DNA from: Buddleja alternifolia
Lineage: Eukaryota > Streptophyta > Magnoliopsida > Lamiales > Scrophulariaceae
DNA length: 64,000 nt
Reading direction: 5' to 3'
NCBI GenBank assembly: GCA_019426215.1
Contig: CM033392.1
Span: forward strand, 40,416,666-40,480,665
Shown here: positions 46,306 to 57,425 of the stretch, piece after piece
Layout: each line of letters starts with the position of its first letter
Position numbering within the stretch: the first letter of the stretch is position 1
Notes under the pieces: generated by a model
The model's database searches: none
What the model saw: only the letters and a program-made list of their open reading frames with translations
What the model was told of the DNA's origin: nothing
Translations under genes and position numbers: made by a program

Positions 46306-47395
46306 TATAAATATATATATATATATATATTGATGTATGTTCGATTCACACCAATGAGATTTATATTAATATTAGGGATAATATGAGCATAATTGTGAGA
46401 TATAACGATTACTCTAAGTGCAATAATGTAAATAACAAGAGATATAACGCGGTTCGATCAAAATTAGACATACGTCCACAGGGATTCAAAAAAGGTCTTT
46501 CACTATGCTTTAGGTTGGGTATTTATACAAGCTTTTGATGGAGTAGGAGAAGTTATGGTAAGTCAACTATACTAACTATACATATAATAAAGTGAATAAA
46601 TCACCATCTTTCTATTTTTGGGTACATCTAATAAAGGATCAATCGTTATTAATGCTAATATATGGCTTGATTCCATCAGGTCTTCATTAAGGAAAGTATG
46701 GGCTTGATTGATTCTTTTCTCTCCAGCCTTGCCTTATATAGATTATTCTCTTCTGCAGGTCCAGGTTGGCAGGTCTTCCAGGTCCTCCAACTCGTGTTGG
46801 ATATCTTCTAGAAAAGATTCGAGTCCACCATCCTAATGGGCTTTAGACCATTAAGTCTTGGGCTTATCAGCTTGGCCCAAGGTCTGAATTTCACCTACAT
46901 CAATAGTCCCCCCAACTCTGCAGTTTGATTTATCAAACTATGAGAGTTGAGAAGAAAAATTTTGGACAAGCTGATCTAGCTGCAAAGCTGCATGAAAACG
47001 CCAAGCTGATCCTGCTGAAAGGCTGGAATGACCTCTATAGAAGGGTTAAGAAACCCTAATGTTGATTTGACATAAAGGAGCTTGACGGTTGAGCTTCCCC
47101 ACATCCTGCAAGGTAGTGATGGCCCTTGGGAGCTCGTGCCTCATCATTATGCCAGCATTCCGTGCTGCCACAACTATTTCTCTTTTGACGTGCGGATCTG
47201 GGCCACGTGTAGGGTTGATAACTCAACCCGCCCTAGGTTAGCCTTTATTTTTGGATGAATATTTTTAAAAATACTCAGTTACCATTCTCGTCTTTATCTT
47301 TAAGGGTTTTCTCTACTTTCTTTACTTCTTCTCGCATTCTCTTCTCTTCAAGTTGGCAGTCACTCCACGTTCGCTGCATATCTTTAGGTATTTAT
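46306..47395. repeat. Probable LTR-retrotransposon fragment
   Basis: It begins with a (TA)n run (46308-46331). It contains the widespread plant repeat phrase AACGCGGTTCGATCAAAATT followed by TACGTCCACAGGGATTC (46448-46486), and later TCAATAGTCCCCCCAACTC (46900-46918), a phrase common in plant LTRs. No ORF or defined ends; class uncertain. Confidence 0.4.
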
Positions 47396-47850
47396 CTTAT
47401 GTGCAACGGAAGTATTTAAATTAAATCCCAAAGTGAATTCTCGATTTGCATAACTGAATCGATTAATCACTAAAACGAATAATTACTTACCGGTTGAAGC
47501 GAAGTGGTTGGAGTTAATTACTCTTTCAAAAATTCGAACGTTGTAGGCTTGAAGACTTCAAGAACATGTGCAATCCCATCTTCAAGAATCCTTGATCCTT
47601 TCTTGAATTCTTGATCCGAACAATGAACGTACGTTGTCTCTAAATAATCATGCGGATTGATTTGACAAAAAAATTCCTCTTTTTCTCTATGGGACCGATG
47701 ACTAGTGAGTTTAGAGAGAGGGAGGAGTTTTCTTTTCTTTCTTACTTATGTCTTGTTTTAGGTCAAGGAATCTTTTTATTATCACTTGACTTATTGATCA
47801 AGACAAACAAAAGAGTCCTCGTTGGGCATCCAAGTGGACGCCCAACATAA
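47396..47850 (-). repeat. Fragment of a family-B-like LTR
   Basis: It carries the LTR start landmarks in order: GCAACGGAAG near 47403, AATTCTTGATCCGAACAATG near 47607, ATGCGGATTGA near 47650, TTTCTCTATGGGACCGATG near 47682 and GGCATCCAAGTGGACGCCCAA near 47825. These match the order in 24310-24790. The rest of the LTR is absent. Confidence 0.6.
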
Positions 47851-47852
47851 CC

Positions 47853-48240
47853 CTACGAGACGTATGTATACCTATCAAACGACGTATGTCTACACAACAA
47901 TTGACGTATTTATATTTGTCAATTGGCGTATGGATACATATCAATTGATGTAAGAATATATATCAATTGATGTAAGGATATATATCAATTGACGCATTAT
48001 ACATATCAATTAACGTAAGAATATATATCAACTCACGTGAGGATATATATCAATTGACGTATTATACATATCATTTGACATATGTATTCAAAGCAATTGA
48101 CGTGTGTATACATACCAGTTGACGTTTGTATTCATATCAATTGATGTATGGATACATATCATTTGACGTATGGCTACATATAATTGACGTATAGATTATA
48201 TTAAATGACGTATAGATACAATAAAAATGATGTATTGTTC
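47853..48240 (+). repeat. Degenerate minisatellite, about 22-bp unit
   Basis: About 16-18 imperfect copies of a unit like CAATTGACGTATGGATACATAT (variants GATGTAAGAATATATATCAA). Copies drift gradually and die out near 48240. It lies at the downstream edge of the Ulp1-type gene. Confidence 0.75.
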
Positions 48241-48415
48241 ATATAATAAAAATGTACCATAAAAATCATCTAATACATCATTAACATCAAGCAAATAAAT
48301 CAATTGTTTAATCGTTAATGACAATCAATCGCGTCGTCAACTATGTCCTCTATCTCAGAATGACTGAGGTCATACGTGCCTGACAAGAATCTAGCCCAAC
48401 GCTCTGGTGATAATA

Positions 48416-51200
48416 TCAAAACGAATTAGAATCTATGGCAAAACACTCTGCCCACATGCACACAAAAACCCAACAATCCACCCCCTCTTGTTGGTAGCAA
48501 TCCTTCTTTTTTTCCACGGTTCCCTCGCCAATATCATAACCTAACTTGTTTTTCAAATAACTCGAGAAAAACTTAGTCTGCGAAAATGAATTTAATATTT
48601 TAAATATTTTCATTCAAAATGAAATGTAAACGAACTCACAACGAGTTTTGTCGCTGCTGATTTCGTCGGGCTCCAGACAGAATTCATGTGTATGAACTTT
48701 TTCTCCTTCATATCAATAACTAGGAGTGTCCAATGAAATTCGTCGACAATTGGAATCATGACATACTGGCACGTGTTCATGACGTCCAGTGTTAGCTTCT
48801 GTATAGATTTGACTGAATGTCCAGTCAAGTTATCAGCAACACCTGCATACTGATCTTAACAGATGGACGTGCTTAGTTTGCGAAGTTTCAGAAGGACTTC
48901 AGTCTATCAAGTGTTAATTTGTTAGTATTTACAATCTAACAAAATCCCAATACGTACGATTTTTTTTTTTTAGATTCTTCTACATTAATACATGAATATA
49001 AGAGGGAGAGTAGAAGACGCGGTGGCCAACAGTCGCTGAAACGACATTGTTACACAGAATGTCCACGTAGCAATCCACCAAAGACGGGGATAGTGCCTCC
49101 TCGAACAATAGATCACAAAACTCTTTGTGACGAAGATCAAATACAGGTGCATCCCAAATAGGCACACTGCAAATTGAGATTTATCATCATTAGTAGACAT
49201 ATAAATAAAAATAAAAATAAAAGATAAGTGATATATTTAGTATTTGTACTCCAGCATGTCTCCACAAATTTAAGCATCAATGATCCCACGATCATCGTCA
49301 CTTAGGTCGGCCCACCCCTTGCAGTCCATCCTCCCTTTGTACTACTCAAGGGTAGTCTTATTATCAACTTCATGAGATGATATATCATTGTTGTCGACTT
49401 CAATTGGAATCTGTATATACATGTCGTAGTCTCAGATGTAGTATGTTTTCAAGTTAAATGCAGTAAATATTTGCATAAATGAAGTATGTGTTCCTAATGA
49501 ATGTAGTATACAAAGTCATGTTTAATTTAGTATGGTTTCCTTATAAATAACGTACGGAATTGGACTAACCGACATATGAGTTCATACTCATTCACGTATG
49601 GAGTACTTTAATTGCAGTATGTAAATTCATGTTTTACCCCAGTAGTGATTTGTCACAAGTACGCAAGCCTAATACAAAAATTATTAATTCTTACTTCTTA
49701 GTAATACCAATTTGTTTAATAATGCATGCAGTATATCAATGGTTTACCTCTTCACACCCAGTATATTGTGCCTTCAAGTCACCAACATCTTCTTCACATT
49801 TCTTTTCCTCTTTCTCTATCTTTTCCCCTTCAGCCATCTTTTTCTCTGTCTCACTCTCTCAGTCTCTCTCTCACTCTCTGCCTCTCTCTCTGTGTCTCTC
49901 TCTCAGCGTCTTCATATCTTTCTTTCTATTCCTCTCTCTCTGCCTCTTCTTTGTTGTCTTCATTCTCTTTCATCACACCAAATTTGCCAACATTCTCCTC
50001 CTCTGTTTTTCTTTTCTTCAACTGAATAAGGGTGTCAATTAGGGCATCATCATCTAAGTCATTATCCTCAGTCATGATTTTTCTTGCCTTATGTAAAATA
50101 ATCTTTTTACCCAGTCGTTCAATTACCTTTTTTTTTTGCCTCTTGTTCCAAGGCCAAAATATGATCAACATCAACTGGTGATTCAATTGGCTTTACAAAT
50201 TTTTTCTCATCTTTGAAAGTATACATCTTAATAATCTGGTAAGAACATAAAAGTTCAAATATGCAATGAATTTTTAAGGGAGATTAAACATTGTAAACAC
50301 ACCAATTACCTCATCAATGTCTTTGGAGATGATGATCTTCCCCCACCTAAAAAACCGTGGAGCGGAGCGCAGCACGCGTTGAGACCCCATGGAGGGCACC
50401 TGCTCAACAACCCAAGCCTAGAATGAAGCAACTAACAATGCGCATTTAGATATATGCAATTTAATACGGTTTCTAGAAAACATACTTTATTTAACTGCAA
50501 TGCAGAACTAATACAACTTACCATAAGTCCAATTGTACATCTATTGATGAATTTCATTTGCCCCAGTTTTGCAGTATACTCGCAGATTTGCTGCATCAAG
50601 AACGAGTGAACGATGCACCCCCAAGCATACTCCTGGAGATTTTCCCAATCATCCACGTAAGCAAGTAAAAATCCCAGAGTATGAAAGTTATTGCAAGGAA
50701 ATAAAATAGTATTACACACAAAAAGAACATACATCCTAACCAAAACCTCTATATCCGCCTTCGATTTTCTAGAGACTAACTCATACAATTTCATAACAAT
50801 ATTATCCCGCGTCACTTCACTCAATTTCCCGTTAAAATGTTTACTTAATGTTTTGGACTCCACCAAATTCATTTCCAAGTCAACATATTGACCTAACTCG
50901 TGAAGCCCCATCACAATGGAGAATTCGGATGTGAGTAATGGAGCTTTAATGCCGTTACCAAAAACAAATGCCTTACTCTCCCAACGGAATGTCCATAATA
51001 GTGCTCCAACTCAAGCTAAGCTATGGGACATACTCGGAATTTTCATGTATGAGAAGAACAGAGTTTTCTTTATTGCTTCTCGGTGCTTTTCCGACATAAA
51101 TCGATCTAATTCTTCCATTACTTTACGGAACGTATTCGTGTGGCACGTGACAAGACATCATACTCCTTCCTATGATGTTTTTCCGCCATTTAGACTCTTC
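48416..51200 (-). pseudogene. DUF1985-Ulp1 transposon-type gene, decayed
   Basis: Such genes, with a DUF1985-like domain followed by a C48 SUMO-protease domain, are common in plant DNA transposons. Reading leftward, DUF1985-like sequence covers about 51030-50432 (WTFRWESKAFVFGNG, EFSIVMGLHELGQY, LAYVDDWENLQEYAWGCIVHS). A Glu/Lys/Arg-rich low-complexity part follows (50190-49820, the source of the CT-rich strand). Then the Ulp1 part: SLVDCYVDIL (about 49090), the catalytic His in HWTLLVID (about 48730; the Asp position is Asn in FIHMNSV) and Gln-Asp-Cys in EGVDCWVFVC (about 48470). Stops interrupt several segments, for example before the DUF1985 block. Exon limits are not defined. Enzymatic activity is doubtful. 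Confidence 0.65.
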
Positions 51201-51209
51201 AAGGACCAA

Positions 51210-51800
51210 CTAACATAAATGATTAGGGTAAATAAATATACAAAGCTGAAATTTAGAAATTGTCAGCAACCAAAAATTGAAATTAACTAAATTCGATTCA
51301 CCTACATTCACAAATCCAAAATTAGAGGTGGGAATCGAATGCCCAGGTGGTGGTAGTGTGAGCGACAACGGTGGTGTGAGAGACGACGGTGGTATGAGGT
51401 TTCCAAATGAAAAATTAGAAATTGAGGGAACAAACTTCGGCGGAAATCGAATACCTAGGCGACGTCGACGATGGAGGAAGAAACTGAAACAAGGTGGAAA
51501 TCGATTTTGGGAGAAATTTCCAGGTGGAATTTGAGAAGGAGGCACCGTGTAGAGAAGAAGAGAACACACAGGTTGAAGGCGGGAAGATACTGATACACTT
51601 ATGGGGATCACGTAATTTTTTGTTCAAGTTAAGGGCAATTTTGTTTCTTCACAGGGGTTAGGGAGTTTAGACCAACTTTAATTAGGAACAAGGGAGTGCA
51701 TAATTGTAAATTAGAAGTAGGGACTGATTTTTAATATTTAATAGGATTTGGGGATTTCCACCAATTTTCCCAAAAAAAAAAAGAAAAAAATCCCTAAAAA
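51210..51800. other. Region upstream of the Ulp1-type gene
   Basis: Frames on both strands at 51277-51627 are open but mutually overlapping and have no domain. Near 51640-51775 the minus strand reads GGGAAAATTGGTGGAAATCC, then CCCCAAATCC and AGTCCCTACTTC, in the style of a MULE terminal repeat. I did not find a partner end, so the boundary is unproven. Confidence 0.35.
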
Positions 51801-51899
51801 GAATAATATTTCAAAGTTGGATAAAGAGAGCACAAAATGCGGGTTGAACAGTGAATGTAGATAAAAGTCTAAAGGCGGAAGAATCCATAGAAAAGAACA

Positions 51900-53629
51900 C
51901 CCGTAACTCACTCACTCAAAAATACACTTCTCCCACCTCACAACTTAGTTATTCACGGAAGCACGCCTCCCCGCCCCTAAATAATACTCCTGTTCCCCCT
52001 CTTCCAATTCACACTTTCTTTCCATGATGCATTGCAATTTGCATAATTATCAATTTTACATTACAAGAATCTTTCTGCTCCCCACGGCTCTCTCTCTCTC
52101 TCCATCCATACTTTTAATAATTTTAATTTAATTAATTAAAGAACACAATCGATCTTTTATTACACCCAGAAATGGAGACTTGAAGAAGAATATATAATAC
52201 AATACTCATCAACAAAGCCAGAAGTCGGGTAACTAACTATACGCACATCAACTCTCTCTGTCTCATTTGCTTCATTCATCTTTTTAGCTCGTTCTGAAGA
52301 TTTGATCCCAGCTTGTAATCATCACCAAATTGAATTAGTGTGTCTGTCTTATTGTTTGGGGGCCTTTTTTTGAATGTATTCAACGTTTGGTTATTTGTAC
52401 TCATGATGTTTTGAGACTGATATTAATGTAAATTATGTCTTTGAGACTTCCCATTTTCTCGTTTTCTTTTGTATATATTGCGTGATCTGTTGTTGCTTTA
52501 TTTTTCTTGCCATTTTGTGCTCACAAATCCACTCATTTGTTTTGTCCATTTTCTGCTTTTGCAAGTGAATTTGAAGGAAAATTTTGAACTTTCAACAAAA
52601 CCATCTTGTATTTTCTATTTGCAGTAAGATATGGAGTATATGGTACATTCTGAGTCATGATTTCTAGGAATCAACAATTAGATCTTAATTGGTTGTTTTC
52701 GTTCTTTGTATCAGTTTAATATACCACTTTTTTTACATGTATAAACTCAAAGTATAGTGCGGACTTCATGAGGTTATGATTCAAATCCTTGCTAGATCAA
52801 TAATTCATTTGGGGCAGGGTGCAAATATTTGTTGTTGTGAATCACATAATACTAACTGATGTGGATGGATGGATGGATTGTCTTTGATCAAGGTAGATTA
52901 ATTGCGGTGTACACAAGCTTTCAACAACACCACCTGACCAAAAACCAAGAAATAAGCAAAAGAACTGGTCTTTGCGGTATCCAGATTAATTCCTTAACAA
53001 CCAATAAAAAGGAAAAGCGTTTAGTTTTTTGTGGAACTTACGGCTCATTTCTTGATATGACTTCGGTAAATATGGAGCTTATGTGGTTAGTGGATAGTGA
53101 ATACTAATGGAATTTGTGTGAAAACAATGCATTACAAAAACGGGGGGGAGTTTTTGTGTGGTTTAGACAACATAGAGATTTATCTTGTTTCACACTCGTG
53201 TTTTCTTTGATTAAATTCCAAAATTACTCTGTTCCTTTCGTCTTCAATACTATATTAGGGGATTGTGTCTAAGTTAGCATTAACCTTTAAACATAGTTTT
53301 AAATATTTTAGATTCCCATCATGAGACAGATGGTTAAGACAGATTTTGTATTATTATATTACCTATCCACATGCTTATGTTTGATTTGGAGTCTACTCTC
53401 ATGCAACTGTTACCATTGTATTGAAATACTTCTATAAAAAATTCAATTAATTAATGTTTTCTCAACTCTTTTTAGCTGGATTCTTATCAGCTCACATCTT
53501 CATCAGCGAAATACCAAGGGACTGCTGCCTTAATCTTGGACTTTCAACTTCCCTTTTTTGTTGACTATATCAAGAAGAAGAAACTTGTTTTTGACTCTAA
53601 CCAAATCGTCTCTTGCTGTGCTTGAGCAA
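51900..53629 (+). promoter_or_regulatory. Promoter and 5' leader region of the PP2C gene
   Basis: CT-rich leader-like DNA (CTCTCTCTCTCTCTCC near 52088) and a plausible leader intron from about 52228 (GGGTAACT) to an acceptor near 53476 (TTTTTAG) or 53488 (CTTATCAG). The exact transcription start and TATA box are not clear. The frame at 52859-53107 has no domain and is not called. Confidence 0.4.
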
Positions 53630-56600
53630 ATGGGGGGTTGTGTCTCGATTGGTAGTCAGAGTTCTTGCAGTAGCAATAGCAATGGAGAGAAAATATCTTC
53701 CTCGTGCGTGTTGATAGATATGTTTCGGCACAAGAGAAGTAGGACAACAGTTTCTAGTACCTCTTTGCATAATCTGTCCGAGGTTTCTAATAGGATATTC
53801 ACCAATGGAAAGAGCCGAAGTTCTTGCATATTCACTCAGCAAGGTCTTAAAGGCATAAACCAAGATGCCATGATTGTATGGGAGGTAAAATCCTATTCTT
53901 AATAATTTTTGTAATGTTTTAGGATAAATAATTTAAATGTTTGATTTTTTTTTTTGTCTGTTTTTGCAGGATTTTATGGCAGAAGATTTGACCTTCTGTG
54001 GTGTCTTTGATGGTCATGGTCCCCGTGGACATCTAGTAGCTCGAAAAGTGAGGGATACATTGCCATCAAAACTGTCGACATTTCTAAACTCCTCAAAGTT
54101 CATGGAAAACGTGTCTAATGCTAATTGTTGTAATGGTAATATAAAACCAGATGTGGCAGATCCTGAAAAAGATACTTCCGCAGAGGAGGGAATTGAGTCG
54201 TTGTGGAGAGAAGCTTTTCTCAAATCATATAAGTCCATGGACAAAGAATTGAGGTCCAATCCTAATTTAGATTGCTTTTGCAGTGGTAGCACTGCTGTGA
54301 CCCTAATAAAACAGGTACACAGGGGCGGGGTGGAGATGTTTATGTTGTATGCTTGATTATACATATTTTCTAATTTTGCTTCCCCTTAACCTTGTGATTG
54401 AAGGGCTCAAATCTTTTCATGGGCAATGTGGGGGATTCTAGAGCAGTCATGGGTTCCATTGATAGTAATAAGTCATTGGTGGCAATCCAGTTGACGGTTG
54501 ATCTAAAGCCAGATCTACCCAGTATGTTCTTATATGATGGAAGTTATGATAGCATATATTTATTCATTTTTCTCTTTGACAAAACTCTGTTTTTTGTAAC
54601 AGGGGAGGCTGAAAGGATTAAACGGTGCAAGGGTCGAGTATTTGCTTTACAAGATGAACCTGAAGTTCAAAGAGTTTGGTTGCCACATGATGACGCCCCT
54701 GGATTAGCAATGGCTCGAGCATTTGGCGATTTTTGTTTGAAGGAATATGGAGTCATTTCCATTCCTGAATTCTCTCATCGGATTCTCAGTGATAGAGATA
54801 AATTTATCGTTCTTGCTTCAGATGGGGTATGTCTACCAGTTTTTAACCTCTGCATCTTCATGTGGTTGATTGTTGTTCATTCGGATACTGGGAATTTTTG
54901 AATCTTTGTGCAGAATGCTGTTTTCTTCGCCATTAAAACATTTGATGAGCATATTAACTTACTAATGTGCCACAATTTTGAACAAGGACATGTTGGGTAT
55001 TTCCATCTTAAATAATAATGTATTAATAGGCTTAGTGTCAATGAGCTCTAGAAGACTTGATTCAGTCATCCTTTTGATTGAGGCTAAAGGTAAGGAAATT
55101 GAGGCCCATGACCCATCAAGCATCTATATAAATACTAGAACACTCACATTGAAAAAGGATTATCTAATCATTTCTGAAATACACAAAAGGTGATTGTCAG
55201 AGAGAAAAGCTGGTTTGTCTTGTTGTAGGTTGGACCCTTTCCACATTACTTTGTTTCCCGAAATATTCCGGCCAGGGTTGACCACCCTGACCCCGGATCA
55301 CTTTTCATACCACATTGCTTACTTAAGTATATTAAAAAAAAAGTCATGAATTGGATAACTCAAAGTTAAGCATCTAGAAAACAGTAAAAAAATTTGTTTC
55401 TCAAGGCTCAATTTATAGAGAAATACGTGATAGCAATGGGAATACTTCATTAAATATCATCCAAAGGCATATGCAGCTACATTTGTCTTTGCTCTTACAA
55501 TTAAGAGTTCAGGAGCTTTAACATATTTCCCCTTACCAGCTTTTGTGATTCCACAACCGTGTAATGAATATATGGAGGATACGGTTAATTTCATGATAAA
55601 GAGTCCATTATTCACTTTGAAAGATGATTATAGACTATCTACATGGTCAAGATGGAAATAGGCTGCCTAAAAACATGCCATTAAATTATATAACATTATA
55701 TGGTTAACACTTGACAGTAACCAAATTTTGAGGTATGTCCAAAGTTGAGCTGATCAAGTAAATAGTATTAGTTTTGCTCACATGTGTTACAGAATATCAA
55801 AACATACGGCTTCAAGAATCAAAGTAAAACATGGATGGATTATGCATTGACAGCATTATCTCTGATGGACCTTCATAACCACAATGTAGACATGTATTAT
55901 ATCATTGTAATTCACTCAATTCTTGAGTCATACACAAAGAAAAGGTTTCTGGTACAGACTGAAAAACGGGTTATAGTTGTTGCTTCATGATGCTTCTTTG
56001 CCTATAAGGTCTCAATTTGAAGGTGAAAATGTAAAAGATCTTCTAGGACCACAATTTTGACGTTAGTTTAACTATCTTGAGTGGACAGGTTCCGTTTATA
56101 TAGCATTAGAAGCTTTTCGACTATTTGAGTTTTTTTTTTTTACTTATTTGATTGTTTGGTATTTAATTTTGTCTAGATGAACATTCCTTAAATACTGCAG
56201 ATTTGGGACGTGTTAAGCAATGAAGAAGTGGTTGAGATAGTGTCATCAGCTCCAAGAAGGTCGTCAGCTGCTAGAATCCTGGTCGAATCCGCTGCTCGTG
56301 AATGGAAAACGAAATATCCAACATCAAAGGTGGACGATTGTGCAGTTGTTTGCTTATTTTTAGATGGGAAGATGGACTCCGACTCTGATTATGATGAACA
56401 AGGCTTTTGTTCAGCAACCGTTGATGGTAATGCTTTGGAATCAGACGATGCTGACAGCTCTAAACCTTGTCTTCAAAGAAACTATACTGTTAGACCATCT
56501 GAAGACAATAATAATAATGATCAATATAACAGAGGACAAGTTGATATAGTTGAAGATATGGAAGAAAATGCTTGTCAAAATTGGTCTGGTTTGGAAGGCG

Positions 56601-56662
56601 TTACAAGAGTGAATTCTTTGGTTCAACTACCACGATTCTCTCAAGAAAAAGGGGAGCTGTGA
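53630..56662 (+). CDS. Protein phosphatase 2C, clade-E-like, five exons
   Basis: A Mg/Mn-dependent Ser/Thr phosphatase. Exons 53630-53884, 53970-54314, 54404-54521, 54603-54826 and 56201-56662 have GT-AG borders and sum to 1404 nt, exactly 467 residues plus stop. The N-terminus MGGCVSIG offers Gly2 myristoylation and Cys4 palmitoylation, so membrane attachment is likely. Motifs: NQDA (77-80), FDGHGPRGH (metal Asp99), GSTAV, GNVGDSRAVM (208-216), AMARAFGDFCLKE, LASDGIWDVLSNEEVV (Asp313 and Asp317 region) and VDDCAVVCLFLD (Asp359-Asp360). The last 100 residues are acidic and Asn-rich. It is closest from memory to Arabidopsis At1g03590 and At1g16220. Introns 1-3 are 81-89 bp; intron 4 is 1374 bp. 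It appears intact. The ATG at 53630 fits the myristoylation consensus. Confidence 0.95.
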
Positions 56663-57392
56663 TTTTGTCATCTGATAATATTTGTTGTGACAAATGACTG
56701 TCTTATGTTATTTATTTTGCATTATTCTCAATTGTAAATTCCAATTTCATGACCATGTCTTGTCTTGGTAATATAATATACACTGGTGAAATTATTTCGC
56801 AATTATTTTACAAATGTGTACCTCTATTCTTACCAGAGATTCAACACCCTTCATTTTGTCACCAAAACACAGGAGAGATTAGTAAAATTACAAGTCTAGA
56901 AGGAAGATTTTCTTGGGGAGTTTATACAAAGATTGTGCAGATAAAGCTGGTAGAATTGCTGAGCCGCGTAGTACAGTCAATCCTCGTCGTGCATATCCGT
57001 CTTCTCATTTAATGGGGCTTGGGGTGGATGTTAAAGTTGAGAGGCTGAGTTTTTTTGTAGAGGAGAAGAGAAGAGCGAGGACGGAAAATGTTGTTGGTTC
57101 TAGATGCTTGAAAATGACACTGGAGGAAGAAATGAAAGCGATATCTGTTGATGTTTATTGTTTAATATCAGATTATGTTGAAAATAGTAGGAAAAGAATA
57201 AAAGAAGATAGAGATTACGTGGTTCAATTAATAAAAGAGATATTGTTATGATCTTTCAATTAGAACAACGAATCTAGCCTTCGTTTCTATGCATTCAACA
57301 AGGCCCCTACACAGAATGATGAGTGTAGAGTAATTGCAGAGTGAGATTTGAGGGCTTGAAAAATGAATACTTGGAACCATTTTTAGGATGAA
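56663..57392 (+). other. PP2C 3' flank with an unrecognised open frame
   Basis: The PP2C 3' UTR probably ends near 56720-56760. A 112-codon frame (56913-57251, MGSLYKDCADKAGRIAEPR...) is charged and Lys/Glu-rich near its end (ENSRKRIKEDRDYVVQLIKEILL). I recognise no family. It could be a terminal exon fragment of a lost gene or chance. Confidence 0.3.
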
Positions 57393-57425
57393 CTAGTATG
57401 GTCCCCGTGCGTTGCATGGGCAATA
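57393..57425 (-). mobile_element. Probable Helitron 3' terminus
   Basis: On the minus strand: CCCATGCAACGCACGGGG, a 7-bp stem with one A-C mismatch and an AAC loop, then ACCATA, then CTAG followed by T. This is the classic Helitron end (hairpin, short spacer, CTRR, inserted next to T). The 5' end (TC on the minus strand), somewhere to the right, was not found. Confidence 0.6.

Noticed and set aside
47853..48240. Possible CRISPR-like array
   Set aside because: The units are contiguous and drift without unique spacers. The host is a plant; this is a minisatellite.
49629..50042. Three overlapping plus-strand ORFs rich in Ser, Leu and Phe
   Set aside because: They translate a CT-rich low-complexity strand. 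The opposite strand gives the Glu/Arg-rich linker of the Ulp1-type gene.
51277..51534. Gly/Arg-rich plus-strand ORF of 85 codons
   Set aside because: It overlaps other frames on both strands and has no domain. It may be leader of the Ulp1-type gene.
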